From NCBI GenBank assembly GCA_002385605.1, contig DGDU01000022.1:727-9837 (forward strand): DNA of 9,111 bases, read 5' to 3'. A program made the position numbers and the translations under genes. Below, one piece after another: positions 1-6,138 of the stretch. The notes beneath the pieces are model-generated. The model searched no databases and had not been told where the DNA came from. It saw nothing but the letters and a program-made list of their open reading frames with translations. Every line of letters starts with the position of its first letter. The first letter of the stretch is position 1. The stretch is from Christensenella sp. UBA3944 (GTDB taxonomy: Bacteria; Bacillota; Clostridia; Christensenellales; DTU072).

Positions 1-894
1 GTACAGTTCAACGGTCTGTATATAGACACCGACAACAGGGCCGTAGTCAATGTGGGAGACGAGATAACCATTAAGTTTGAGCTCACCGGACCCAGAGCCT
101 TCAACTACGAGCTTACAAACGAGACCACGCATGGCAGCATCACCCACAAGATAATCACCATTACGCAAAACACAGCGAACGCTATCACGAAGGTCTACGA
201 CGGCACTAACGACTACACCGGACCGTTCCTCAAAGATGCGCATTACATTATGTCCGATACCGTACCCGGCGAAACCATTTACTGGACCGTAGGACAGAAG
301 AAGTATAACTCTATCTATGTCACGACAGCGACGAAGATTACCGTAACCTTCACCCTTACCAGCGCGGCGGTAAACAGCAACTATAAGCTGGCTGCCGCAA
401 GCGGAACACCCGCAAGCAGCATAAGTGTAGAATTTGCGGCGAAGATTACCGAACGTGTCGATCCTCTTAAGATAGAGATAGTCCCGTCCACCAGCGCGAG
501 AAAGATCTGCGAATACGACCTGCAAGTGGGCGCGCCCGTTGCCTCCTTCGAGAATTACGAGATAGTATCCTTCACCATAAGCGGCAATGTAGACGCAACC
601 ATTCCTTCGGGCGTAAACCTCATAAAGAGCTTTAAGCTCTACAAGCTTTCCAGGACTGCTTTCGAGGGTGCCGTAGCGGTAAACTTCGGTAACACACAAT
701 GGTGGTACGATCCCGACCAAGAGCTTGCCGAGGGCTCCGAAGGCTTCATAGCCGAGCCCGACAGCCTGTACTACATAGTTCCCAACGCCGAATATCAGGC
801 CACCAACCCGGATGATGATCCCGCCAGCCAGCGCGCGTTGGAAAGCGTACAGGTTATAAGCACCCCGTCCTTCATTGAGATAGGCACCCCGTAA
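1..894 (+). CDS. C-terminal part of a YDG-repeat surface/secreted protein (5' end outside window)
   Basis: The frame is open from base 1, so the gene begins upstream; the first ATG-like codon inside the window is not its start. The visible 297 residues end at two adjacent TAA stops. The N-terminal half shows two tandem copies of a beta-rich module of about 92 residues: NYEL at visible residues 35-38 matches NYKL at 127-130, and each is preceded by a similar I-T-(I/V)-x-F-x-L-T strand. The second copy contains the K-V-Y-D-G-T motif (residues 64-69) typical of YDG domains in large bacterial surface proteins. Residues from about 152 to 297 are non-repetitive and acidic, with a WWYDPDQ segment. 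No LPXTG motif, C-terminal membrane helix or SLH domain is visible, so the attachment mode is unknown. The role is probably structural or adhesive at the cell surface; this is inference from the domain. A strong terminator follows 17 bases after the first stop. Confidence 0.85.
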   Translation, partial: VQFNGLYIDTDNRAVVNVGDEITIKFELTGPRAFNYELTNETTHGSITHKIITITQNTANAITKVYDGTNDYTGPFLKDAHYIMSDTVPGETIYWTVGQKKYNSIYVTTATKITVTFTLTSAAVNSNYKLAAASGTPASSISVEFAAKITERVDPLKIEIVPSTSARKICEYDLQVGAPVASFENYEIVSFTISGNVDATIPSGVNLIKSFKLYKLSRTAFEGAVAVNFGNTQWWYDPDQELAEGSEGFIAEPDSLYYIVPNAEYQATNPDDDPASQRALESVQVISTPSFIEIGTP

Positions 895-910
895 TAACCT
901 CAAACAACGC

Positions 911-940
911 AAAAAAGCCTCCCTTCGGGGAGGTTTTTTT
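911..940 (+). terminator. Rho-independent terminator, probably bidirectional
   Basis: The sequence has an A6 run (911-916), a 6-bp stem CCTCCC/GGGAGG (918-923 with 928-933) closed by a UUCG tetraloop (924-927), and a T7 run (934-940). It ends the surface-protein gene 17 bases after its first stop codon. Read on the minus strand it has T6 after the stem, so it could also stop leftward transcripts coming from the membrane-protein operon on the other side of the gap. Confidence 0.9.
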
Positions 941-1202
941 ATGCGCCTTGCGCCGCTGGCGCTTTGCTTAAAAGTTCGGGGCGATTATCTTTGAAGGTTA
1001 GCGGCTTCGCCTTATCTTTTCGGTTTTTTAGTTCGATACTCGCCCGAATCTATCGGGCGGTAACATTTGTTGGCGGGCGGCTGCCGATCGGTATGTGTTG
1101 CCCTTATCATATAGCGTTTGCGGCTAACGCAATATAAATCGTATTCGGCCGCAAATTGCTTTATGCAAGCGCCGGCAATGCCCTTCGCAAAACTCTTCAA
1201 TA
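941..1202. other. Intergenic region without a supported gene
   Basis: This stretch separates two converging transcription units. It holds several small inverted repeats: GCGCC/GGCGC (943-947 with 958-962), CGCCCGA/TCGGGCG with a 5-base loop (1041-1047 with 1053-1059) and GCGTT/AACGC (1114-1118 with 1126-1130). None of them is followed by a T run. A 70-codon minus-strand frame (1224-1012) has no ribosome binding site and starts inside a terminator hairpin, so I do not call it. I see no tRNA, riboswitch or conserved protein fragment. Confidence 0.6.
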
Positions 1203-1203
1203 T

Positions 1204-1235
1204 AACAAAAGAGTTTAAGGGCAACCCTTAACCTC
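1204..1235 (-). terminator. Rho-independent terminator of the two-gene membrane operon
   Basis: On the minus strand an imperfect hairpin GAG-G-TTAAGGG / CCCTTAA-A-CTC (1211-1221 with 1225-1235, 3-base loop, one mismatch) is followed by TTTTGTT (1210-1204). It lies about 109 bases after the stop codon of the distal membrane gene, with nothing recognisable between them, so it probably ends that operon. Confidence 0.65.
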
Positions 1236-1279
1236 TTACTCATTATTTAATTAAACTATCCTTGATTTGGGCGAAACCC

Positions 1280-1335
1280 GCTCTTCACGCAAACGAAGCT
1301 TGCTCTTCACGGGCGTAGACTTCATCACGAAGCGC
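1280..1335. repeat. Short direct repeats in the operon 3' region
   Basis: GCTCTTCACG occurs at 1280-1289 and again at 1302-1311, 22 bases apart. ACGAAGC occurs at 1293-1299 and 1328-1334. They lie between the stop codon of the membrane operon and its terminator, so they would be in its 3' untranslated RNA. No function is evident, and chance cannot be excluded for repeats this short. Confidence 0.4.
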
Positions 1336-1343
1336 GGGCTAAT

Positions 1344-2048
1344 TTACCCGGCTTTCTTCGCCTCTTTCTTCCTGCTTATCCTGTACATTATAAATCCCGT
1401 AATAAGCGATACAACCATTCCCACGGTAAGCATTGTGGATTGCCCGAGGTCCATACCCAGGCTGAAGGTAACAATACAGACCACAAGAAGGATTGCGAGG
1501 GGGATAATGGTCAGCTTGAAGTATTTTGAAAGAAGCACTATGCCCAGCCCGCCGAAAATCGCGGGGATGACATAGGGGGTTACGGGCTCCAGAACCTTTA
1601 CGATATCGCCGCCGAATATGGCAAGGGGTATAAGCCCTATGGCGATAATTATTGTGGTAACGATAGACGAAACCGCGACGGCTATGGTTGTAATTATCTC
1701 GCTTTCTTCGGTGCCTTCCTTTATCTTAAGGATATTTTGGGCGTTAAGGGCGCAGGGGAGCTTAAGGTTGCTTACATTGCCCGTAATAAAGGACATATAC
1801 TGCCCGCCGACACCCAACAGGGGGGCAAAGCTTATTGCCTCTATAAGCCCTATGGCAAGGTAGCTTAAAATAAAGCTCCAGCTCGAAAGTATCAGCTTCC
1901 ACTCGGGCATAACGCCGGCCGAAAGGCAATATATAACGGGCACCATGGCTATAACAAAAAGGCAAATCGCCGTGAATATACGCCCGTAGCGGTGCTGGGA
2001 CTTAAAGAAATCGTTATTGTGTACATTTATGTCGTTCTTTTCTTCCAT
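1344..2048 (-). CDS. Polytopic membrane protein, partner of the DUF5058-like protein
   Basis: A 234-residue integral membrane protein with a hydrophilic N-terminus (1-20) and about six hydrophobic segments near residues 22-44, 51-80, 118-146, 155-175, 178-198 and 203-224, ending in a Lys-rich tail (residues 226-232). The loop after the second segment carries a polar, glycine-rich stretch (GVGGQYMSFITGNVSNLKL, 79-97) that looks like a conserved functional motif. The ATG start has a strong TAAGGAGG site at 2055-2062, six bases upstream. It lies 16 bases after the stop of the DUF5058-like gene, so the two are almost certainly co-transcribed. Similar pairs appear together in Clostridia as far as I recall, which suggests a two-subunit transporter or permease. 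The substrate is unknown and I do not assign a function. Confidence 0.85.
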   Translation of the reverse strand: MEEKNDINVHNNDFFKSQHRYGRIFTAICLFVIAMVPVIYCLSAGVMPEWKLILSSWSFILSYLAIGLIEAISFAPLLGVGGQYMSFITGNVSNLKLPCALNAQNILKIKEGTEESEIITTIAVAVSSIVTTIIIAIGLIPLAIFGGDIVKVLEPVTPYVIPAIFGGLGIVLLSKYFKLTIIPLAILLVVCIVTFSLGMDLGQSTMLTVGMVVSLITGFIMYRISRKKEAKKAG

Positions 2049-2064
2049 TTTGCGCCTCCTTAAA

Positions 2065-2811
2065 TTAAGCGAACGCCGGTACGAAGCTTAAGCCGTACGC
2101 CGCCGCTATCGAAACGATTATGGTAATAGGCAGGGCGTAGTTTTCCAGCCACTTCCACTTAAACAGCTTTATAAGCAGCCCGCAAAAAAGCATTACGGCC
2201 ATCGAGATTGCGAGGGTAATAAGCGTTATATACCCGTTTGCCGTAACGGTCACGGCGTCGGGATTGGGTGTTGCCTTTGGCGCAAAAATCGCGGCGGCGA
2301 TAATATAAGAGGCAAGCCCCGCGAGTATGCCGCCAAGAAGCGAGCCGGTAATTGTATCCAGCAGGCGCTTGTTGTTGTTTTGAAGGTCGACGAGCTTATT
2401 TTTGAATTTCTCGTAGAAAAACAGGTTAAACAGCGGCCCCGAAACGATACTTATCGTCATAATGATAAGCGCTGTCGCCACCATCGGCTCTGTAATAACC
2501 GCCATTTTGGTGATTTCCACCTGGTCCATGGCGATAATCTCATATTGCAGGGCGCCTATAACCGTAAGGCGAATCCAGGGTATGGCAAGACCCAGAAAGC
2601 TCATCATAATGCCCACGCCTATGACGATGGGTATAGACGGCACTATCGAAAACAAAGCGCTCGAGGTTATCGCGGTCTTGATTTTGTCTTTGGAGATACC
2701 TATTTCTTTGGCCCTTTTTACCGCTCTCAGCAGGTAAAACAGGCTCATGGCGATAATGGCAAGCGCAATTACCGCGCCTATAATAAAAATTGAAGCATAG
2801 TCTTTCGGCAT
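2065..2811 (-). CDS. DUF5058-like membrane protein
   Basis: A 248-residue protein with about six membrane segments (near 7-29, 52-76, 105-133, 154-178, 192-216, 225-245). The cytoplasmic-looking basic loop after the first helix (RAVKRAKEIGISKDKIK, 29-45) followed by SALFSIVPSIPIVIG (51-65) and PWIRLTVIGALQYE (78-91) matches my memory of the DUF5058 family; this is family recognition without a search. The biochemical role is unknown. The ATG is preceded by a GGGAG site about seven bases upstream and a candidate promoter at 2839-2866. It is the first gene of a two-gene operon with the 234-residue membrane protein downstream, and the hydrophobic pair suggests a heteromeric transporter (inference). 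No soluble ATPase or binding-protein gene is adjacent in this window. Confidence 0.85.
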   Translation of the reverse strand: MPKDYASIFIIGAVIALAIIAMSLFYLLRAVKRAKEIGISKDKIKTAITSSALFSIVPSIPIVIGVGIMMSFLGLAIPWIRLTVIGALQYEIIAMDQVEITKMAVITEPMVATALIIMTISIVSGPLFNLFFYEKFKNKLVDLQNNNKRLLDTITGSLLGGILAGLASYIIAAAIFAPKATPNPDAVTVTANGYITLITLAISMAVMLFCGLLIKLFKWKWLENYALPITIIVSIAAAYGLSFVPAFA

Positions 2812-2838
2812 ATCTTCGCTCCCGAATAATATACAATT

Positions 2839-2866
2839 AGTATATCATATAAAAGGGGCCCGACAA
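2839..2866 (-). promoter_or_regulatory. Putative sigma-A promoter of the DUF5058 operon
   Basis: On the minus strand TTGTCG (2861-2866, 4 of 6 to TTGACA) is followed after 16 bases by TATACT (2839-2844, 5 of 6 to TATAAT). The predicted start near 2832 gives a leader of about 20 bases before the ATG at 2811. The -35 lies in the loop of the hairpin that seems to terminate the upstream gene. Confidence 0.5.
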
Positions 2867-2878
2867 CAGCCCTTTTAT
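2849..2878 (-). terminator. Possible weak terminator after the GGDEF-EAL gene
   Basis: A perfect 9-bp inverted repeat ATAAAAGGG/CCCTTTTAT (2849-2857 with 2870-2878, 12-base loop) lies 38 bases past the GGDEF-EAL stop codon. The T-rich part is in the stem itself and no extended T run follows on the minus strand, so termination is uncertain. It overlaps the promoter of the next operon. Confidence 0.35.
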
Positions 2879-2916
2879 CCAAAAAATCTCAATTAAGGGG
2901 GGAGAAAGAAAAATAA

Positions 2917-5001
2917 TTACTTAAGGTAGGTCTTTTCGAACTCGGATATCGCGATGGGCTTGCCCAATACATAGCCCTGAATGTAGTCGCAGCGCATTTC
3001 CTTAAGAAGCCTTTGCTGCTCCTTGGTTTCGACGCCTTCGGCTATGCACTTCATGCCGATGTTGTGGGCGATATCTATAATGTGCTGCACGATTATCCTG
3101 TTTTTCTCGCTCGTGGTAATCTGCGAAATTATATTGCGGTCGAGCTTTAAGGTGTCCATATCTATGGACATAAGCATATCGATGGAAGAATATTTTTTGC
3201 CGAAGTCGTCCAGAGCCACGCCGAACCCCGCCGCGCAAAGTTTTTGCACAAGGGCGTTCATTTGGGGGCGGTCTAAGGTGTCGGTGGTTTCGGGCATCTC
3301 GAACACCAGCTTTCTCACATCGACATCGTACTTTCGGCAAATCGAAACGGCCTTCTCGAAGAAGCCCTCTTCCATAAGGGTAATCTTAGAGAAGTTTATC
3401 GCGATACGCATATCCTTCTTGCCGTTGTCCGACCAGTCCTTCAGCTTCTTGCAGACTTCCTCAAGCACAAAGTAATCTATGTTGGAAATGATATAGCCCT
3501 TCTCCAGGATGGGTATGAAGTGGGAGGGCGAAATAACATTGTTGCCGTCCTGATAACGGATCAGCGCCTCGGCGTAGTATACGCTTTCGTCGGTGGAATG
3601 GGATATGGGCTGCAGGTATACCATGTACTTGCCGTCTTTGATGTCCTGTATAAGCTGCTGCAGCATGTGCGGGTGGCGCTCTTTGCCTCCGCTTCTCGCC
3701 TTGCGGTACTCCTGCTTGTTAACATAAAGAAGCTCGTCGGCCTTGTTTATGGCCATATCGAGGTCTATATAGCTTTCTGTCCAGAAGGAGCCGCAGGTTA
3801 CCGTTTCCTGCTCGTCGGTCAGGAAGTCGGCCATCATAGACTCTATGCGCTTTAAGAAATTCTCCTGCGTCGTATCCTCGCAAATGACAATAAACTCGTC
3901 GCCGCTTATGCGGAAGATGTTGTCGTTCGGGAAGTTTTTCTTAATAACATTGGCTACATGTATAAGCTCTTTGTCGCCGCACTCGTGCCCGTAGGTGTCG
4001 TTAATGTATTTTAACTCGTTTACATCGACAAATATAACGCCTGTGTTTTTGGGCTTGCGCTTTTTGAAATCGGAGCGGAAAACATTGTAGTAATTGCGGT
4101 TATAAAGCCCCGTGAGTGTGTCGTGGTAGCTTAAGTATTCGTTCTTTTGGTTGATGCGGTGCTTAAGCATCTCGTTGGAGATAAAGTAAGCAAGGTTTCT
4201 AAGGTATTTTATTCCCGCGTTGTGCTTACGGGCGTTTTCTACCGCGATAAACCCGAACAATGTGTCGTTATAATAAAAGGGTATGGCAAGCAGCGAATCG
4301 AGGTTGTGCTCCCTTAAGAAGTACGCCGTGTGGTTGTCCTGAATATCTTCTTTGGAGCCTATAAAGATATATTTATCCTGTTTGAACTTGGCAAGCCAGA
4401 AATCCATAAGCCCGATGGGTATCTCGCCGTTTTGGCTTATCCTCGGGGGTATGCCGTCGCCGCAAGCCTCAAAGGTGTTGGAAACAATGCCCGTTTCCCA
4501 GTCTATCTCGCAGATGTAAACCCTGTCGGCAAGGTAATATTCCAGTATGTCCGAAAGTACCGAATTTATCGAGGCGTTTATATCTTCCGCCGAGGTAAGC
4601 ACCTTTACGCATTTAATAAGGTTTTGCTCGGCCTGAAGGCTGCTTAAGATGTTCTGGAAGCTGCTGTCTACATCCTTAAAATCTATAAAAAGCGAAAGCT
4701 TAACGGGGCGCCCCTCGTGCATTACGAGCTTATCCAGCACATAGCAGTAGGCGTCCTTCTTTTCGTTGTAATGCTCGCGGATGGTGCTGCTGGCTTTTTC
4801 TAGAAGCTGCTTGTTGTTGCAAAACTCGCAGGGAGCCGTTTTGCCGTAGATATACTCGTAGCACCTCGGGTATTGCGAATTATTAAATTTTTCTTCTTGG
4901 GCGATGTCCATGCCGAACTTGTTGACATAGATAAGGTCGTAGGTATCGATATCTATGACAAACGCGGCGATGTCTATGTTGTCCAGAATAGAAAAATTCA
5001 A
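2917..5001 (-). CDS. PAS-GAF-GGDEF-EAL cyclic-di-GMP signalling protein
   Basis: A soluble 694-residue regulator. Residues 1-112 look like a PAS fold with a Cys cluster (C47, C58, C61). Residues about 125-283 look like a GAF domain. The GGDEF domain (about 288-440) has DTLTGLYNR (294-302), DVNELKYINDTYGH (326-339) and signature SGDEF (366-370), a variant of GGDEF often seen in active cyclases. The EAL domain (about 446-694) keeps E478-A-L-x-R, N536, E568, D598-D599, K619, E655 and Q675, the metal-binding and catalytic set. Two deviations are seen: the RxxD inhibitory site reads F357-P-N-D360, and loop 6 reads DDFGKKYSS where DFGTGYSS is usual. No transmembrane helix is seen, so it should be cytosolic. 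It may make, degrade or only sense cyclic-di-GMP; the net activity is not predictable. The start is TTG (4999-5001), chosen because GGAGG precedes it; the next in-frame Met is residue 31, inside the PAS domain. It is monocistronic by context. Confidence 0.93.
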   Translation of the reverse strand: MNFSILDNIDIAAFVIDIDTYDLIYVNKFGMDIAQEEKFNNSQYPRCYEYIYGKTAPCEFCNNKQLLEKASSTIREHYNEKKDAYCYVLDKLVMHEGRPVKLSLFIDFKDVDSSFQNILSSLQAEQNLIKCVKVLTSAEDINASINSVLSDILEYYLADRVYICEIDWETGIVSNTFEACGDGIPPRISQNGEIPIGLMDFWLAKFKQDKYIFIGSKEDIQDNHTAYFLREHNLDSLLAIPFYYNDTLFGFIAVENARKHNAGIKYLRNLAYFISNEMLKHRINQKNEYLSYHDTLTGLYNRNYYNVFRSDFKKRKPKNTGVIFVDVNELKYINDTYGHECGDKELIHVANVIKKNFPNDNIFRISGDEFIVICEDTTQENFLKRIESMMADFLTDEQETVTCGSFWTESYIDLDMAINKADELLYVNKQEYRKARSGGKERHPHMLQQLIQDIKDGKYMVYLQPISHSTDESVYYAEALIRYQDGNNVISPSHFIPILEKGYIISNIDYFVLEEVCKKLKDWSDNGKKDMRIAINFSKITLMEEGFFEKAVSICRKYDVDVRKLVFEMPETTDTLDRPQMNALVQKLCAAGFGVALDDFGKKYSSIDMLMSIDMDTLKLDRNIISQITTSEKNRIIVQHIIDIAHNIGMKCIAEGVETKEQQRLLKEMRCDYIQGYVLGKPIAISEFEKTYLK

Positions 5002-5006
5002 GTAGA

Positions 5007-5011
5007 CCTCC
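5007..5011 (-). promoter_or_regulatory. Ribosome binding site fixing a TTG start
   Basis: GGAGG on the minus strand, five bases before the TTG codon at 4999-5001. It decides the start of the GGDEF-EAL protein, because the first in-frame ATG lies 30 codons into the PAS domain. Confidence 0.75.
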
Positions 5012-5035
5012 GATTAGTAAATACGGCTAACGTAA

Positions 5036-5064
5036 AGTATAACATATCGACAAAAATAAGTAAA
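5036..5064 (-). promoter_or_regulatory. Putative promoter of the GGDEF-EAL gene
   Basis: On the minus strand TTTACT (5059-5064, 4 of 6 to consensus) is followed after 17 bases by TATACT (5036-5041, 5 of 6). The predicted transcript starts near 5029, about 28 bases before the TTG start. Both hexamers lie within a nested inverted repeat (5038-5087), which suggests that the promoter is regulated. Confidence 0.55.
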
Positions 5065-5087
5065 TGTTTTTGTAATTATATGTTATA
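5038..5087. repeat. Nested inverted repeat over the GGDEF-EAL promoter
   Basis: The outer arms TATAACATAT (5038-5047) and ATATGTTATA (5078-5087) are perfect 10-bp reverse complements with centres 40 bp apart. The inner arms ACAAAAA (5050-5056) and TTTTTGT (5067-5073) are perfect 7-bp reverse complements. The dyad covers most of the -10 and contains the -35. It could be a two-site operator for a dimeric repressor. The AT richness raises the chance of coincidence, but two nested perfect arms are notable. Confidence 0.5.
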
Positions 5088-5176
5088 AAACCACTCTTTT
5101 TGGAGCGAATTTTACTATTTTATTATCTCAAAGCCGAAGTTTTGCTTTATATTCTCCGCTTTGTAATTGCCATAAG

Positions 5177-5209
5177 TTTATACCGAAGCTATTAAAATGT
5201 CAATGTCAA
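5177..5209 (-). promoter_or_regulatory. Weak candidate distal promoter with doubled TTGACA
   Basis: On the minus strand TTGACATTGACA (5198-5209) gives two adjacent perfect -35 hexamers. The nearest -10-like sequence, TATAAA (5177-5182), lies only 15 bases from the closer one, which is short. If used, it would give the GGDEF-EAL mRNA a leader of about 170 bases. The rest of 5065-5273 shows no gene, and no convincing terminator follows argB (only a 4-bp GGGC/GCCC hairpin near 5241-5251). Confidence 0.25.
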
Positions 5210-5273
5210 TCCGATGGTAAATTTTGCTTGCTGTACCGCGGGCTTAGCCCCTGCATCTTATGCTCTCCGAAGC

Positions 5274-6128
5274 CTATTTGAACATGGTGCCGATACCCTT
5301 GTCGCTCAGCATTTCGATAAGCAGCGAATGGGGCACCCTTCCGTCTATGATAAACACCTTTTTTACCCCTTTCTTTATCGCCTCTATGCAGCAGCGGGCC
5401 TTGGGTATCATGCCGTCCTTTATCACGCCCTCGGAGATAAGTTTTTCGGCGGTTTCCGCGGTCATTTCGGGTATCAGGGAGGTTTCGTCCTTAGGGTCTT
5501 TCATTATGCCCTTTATATCGGTTAAAAATATAAGGCAGGCGGCCTCCAGCTTCGCGGCTATCGCCGAAGCGGCGTCGTCGGCGTTAATGTTATAAACTTT
5601 TCCTTCCTTGTCATAGCCGATGGTCGCGATAACGGGTATATAGCCCGCCCCGAAGGCGTTAAGGATGGGGGTGGCGTCTACGCTGACTATCTCGCCGGCG
5701 TAGCCCAGAACCTCGTTTATCTTTCTTGCCTCTATCATGTGCCCGTCTATACCCGACAGCCCCAAAGCCTTGCCGCCCGTGTTGCCTATAAGGTTAACAA
5801 GGTCTTTGTTCACCTTGCCCGCGAGCACCATCTGCACCACCGCCATCGTCTGCTCGTCGGTCTGCCTCAGGCCGTTAACGAAGGTGCTTTTTATATTCAT
5901 TTTGCTCAGGGTGTCGTTTATCTCGGGGCCGCCGCCGTGCACCAGCACGACCTTTATGCCAACCTGCGTAAGCAATACGACATCCTGCATAACCGAATCT
6001 TTCAGCTCGGGGTTTATCATTGCGTTTCCGCCGTACTTAATAACTACTATCGAGCCGTTGTAGCGCTGTATATAAGGCAGGGCCTCGGCAAGTATTGCCG
6101 CCTTGCTTTCGTTGGATATCCCGTCCAT
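5274..6128 (-). CDS. argB: N-acetylglutamate kinase, probably arginine-inhibited type
   Basis: This enzyme phosphorylates N-acetyl-L-glutamate with ATP, the second step of arginine synthesis, in the cytoplasm. The 284 residues cover the complete amino-acid-kinase fold: VIKYGGNAM (29-37) for the phosphate-binding Lys and glycines, LVHGGGPEIN for N-acetylglutamate binding, GYIPVIATIG, the NINADDAA nucleotide region, and the C-terminal IIDGRVPHSLLIEML...GIGT. Before the first strand there is an amphipathic N-terminal helix (AAILAEALPYIQRY) that resembles that of Pseudomonas-type NAG kinases and is absent from the short E. coli enzyme. In that family this helix goes with hexamer formation and feedback inhibition by arginine. 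The ATG at 6128 has GAGGGAG just upstream, which overlaps the argJ stop; the gap is 10 bases. It is the last gene of the argCJB group and ends in TAG. Confidence 0.97.
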   Translation of the reverse strand: MDGISNESKAAILAEALPYIQRYNGSIVVIKYGGNAMINPELKDSVMQDVVLLTQVGIKVVLVHGGGPEINDTLSKMNIKSTFVNGLRQTDEQTMAVVQMVLAGKVNKDLVNLIGNTGGKALGLSGIDGHMIEARKINEVLGYAGEIVSVDATPILNAFGAGYIPVIATIGYDKEGKVYNINADDAASAIAAKLEAACLIFLTDIKGIMKDPKDETSLIPEMTAETAEKLISEGVIKDGMIPKARCCIEAIKKGVKKVFIIDGRVPHSLLIEMLSDKGIGTMFK

Positions 6129-6138
6129 CTTCTCTCCC

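Noticed and set aside
941..1130. GC-rich hairpins as additional terminators or a structured RNA
   Set aside because: No T run follows any of them, and no known riboswitch or RNA consensus is recognisable.
1012..1224. 70-codon minus-strand frame
   Set aside because: It has no Shine-Dalgarno site, begins inside a terminator hairpin, and its composition does not look like a protein.
2380..2836. Overlapping frames on both strands within the DUF5058-like gene
   Set aside because: They lack start signals, and their products are atypical in composition compared with the real membrane protein.
5241..5251. Terminator after argB (GGGC-TTA-GCCC)
   Set aside because: The stem is only 4 bp and no T run follows on the minus strand.
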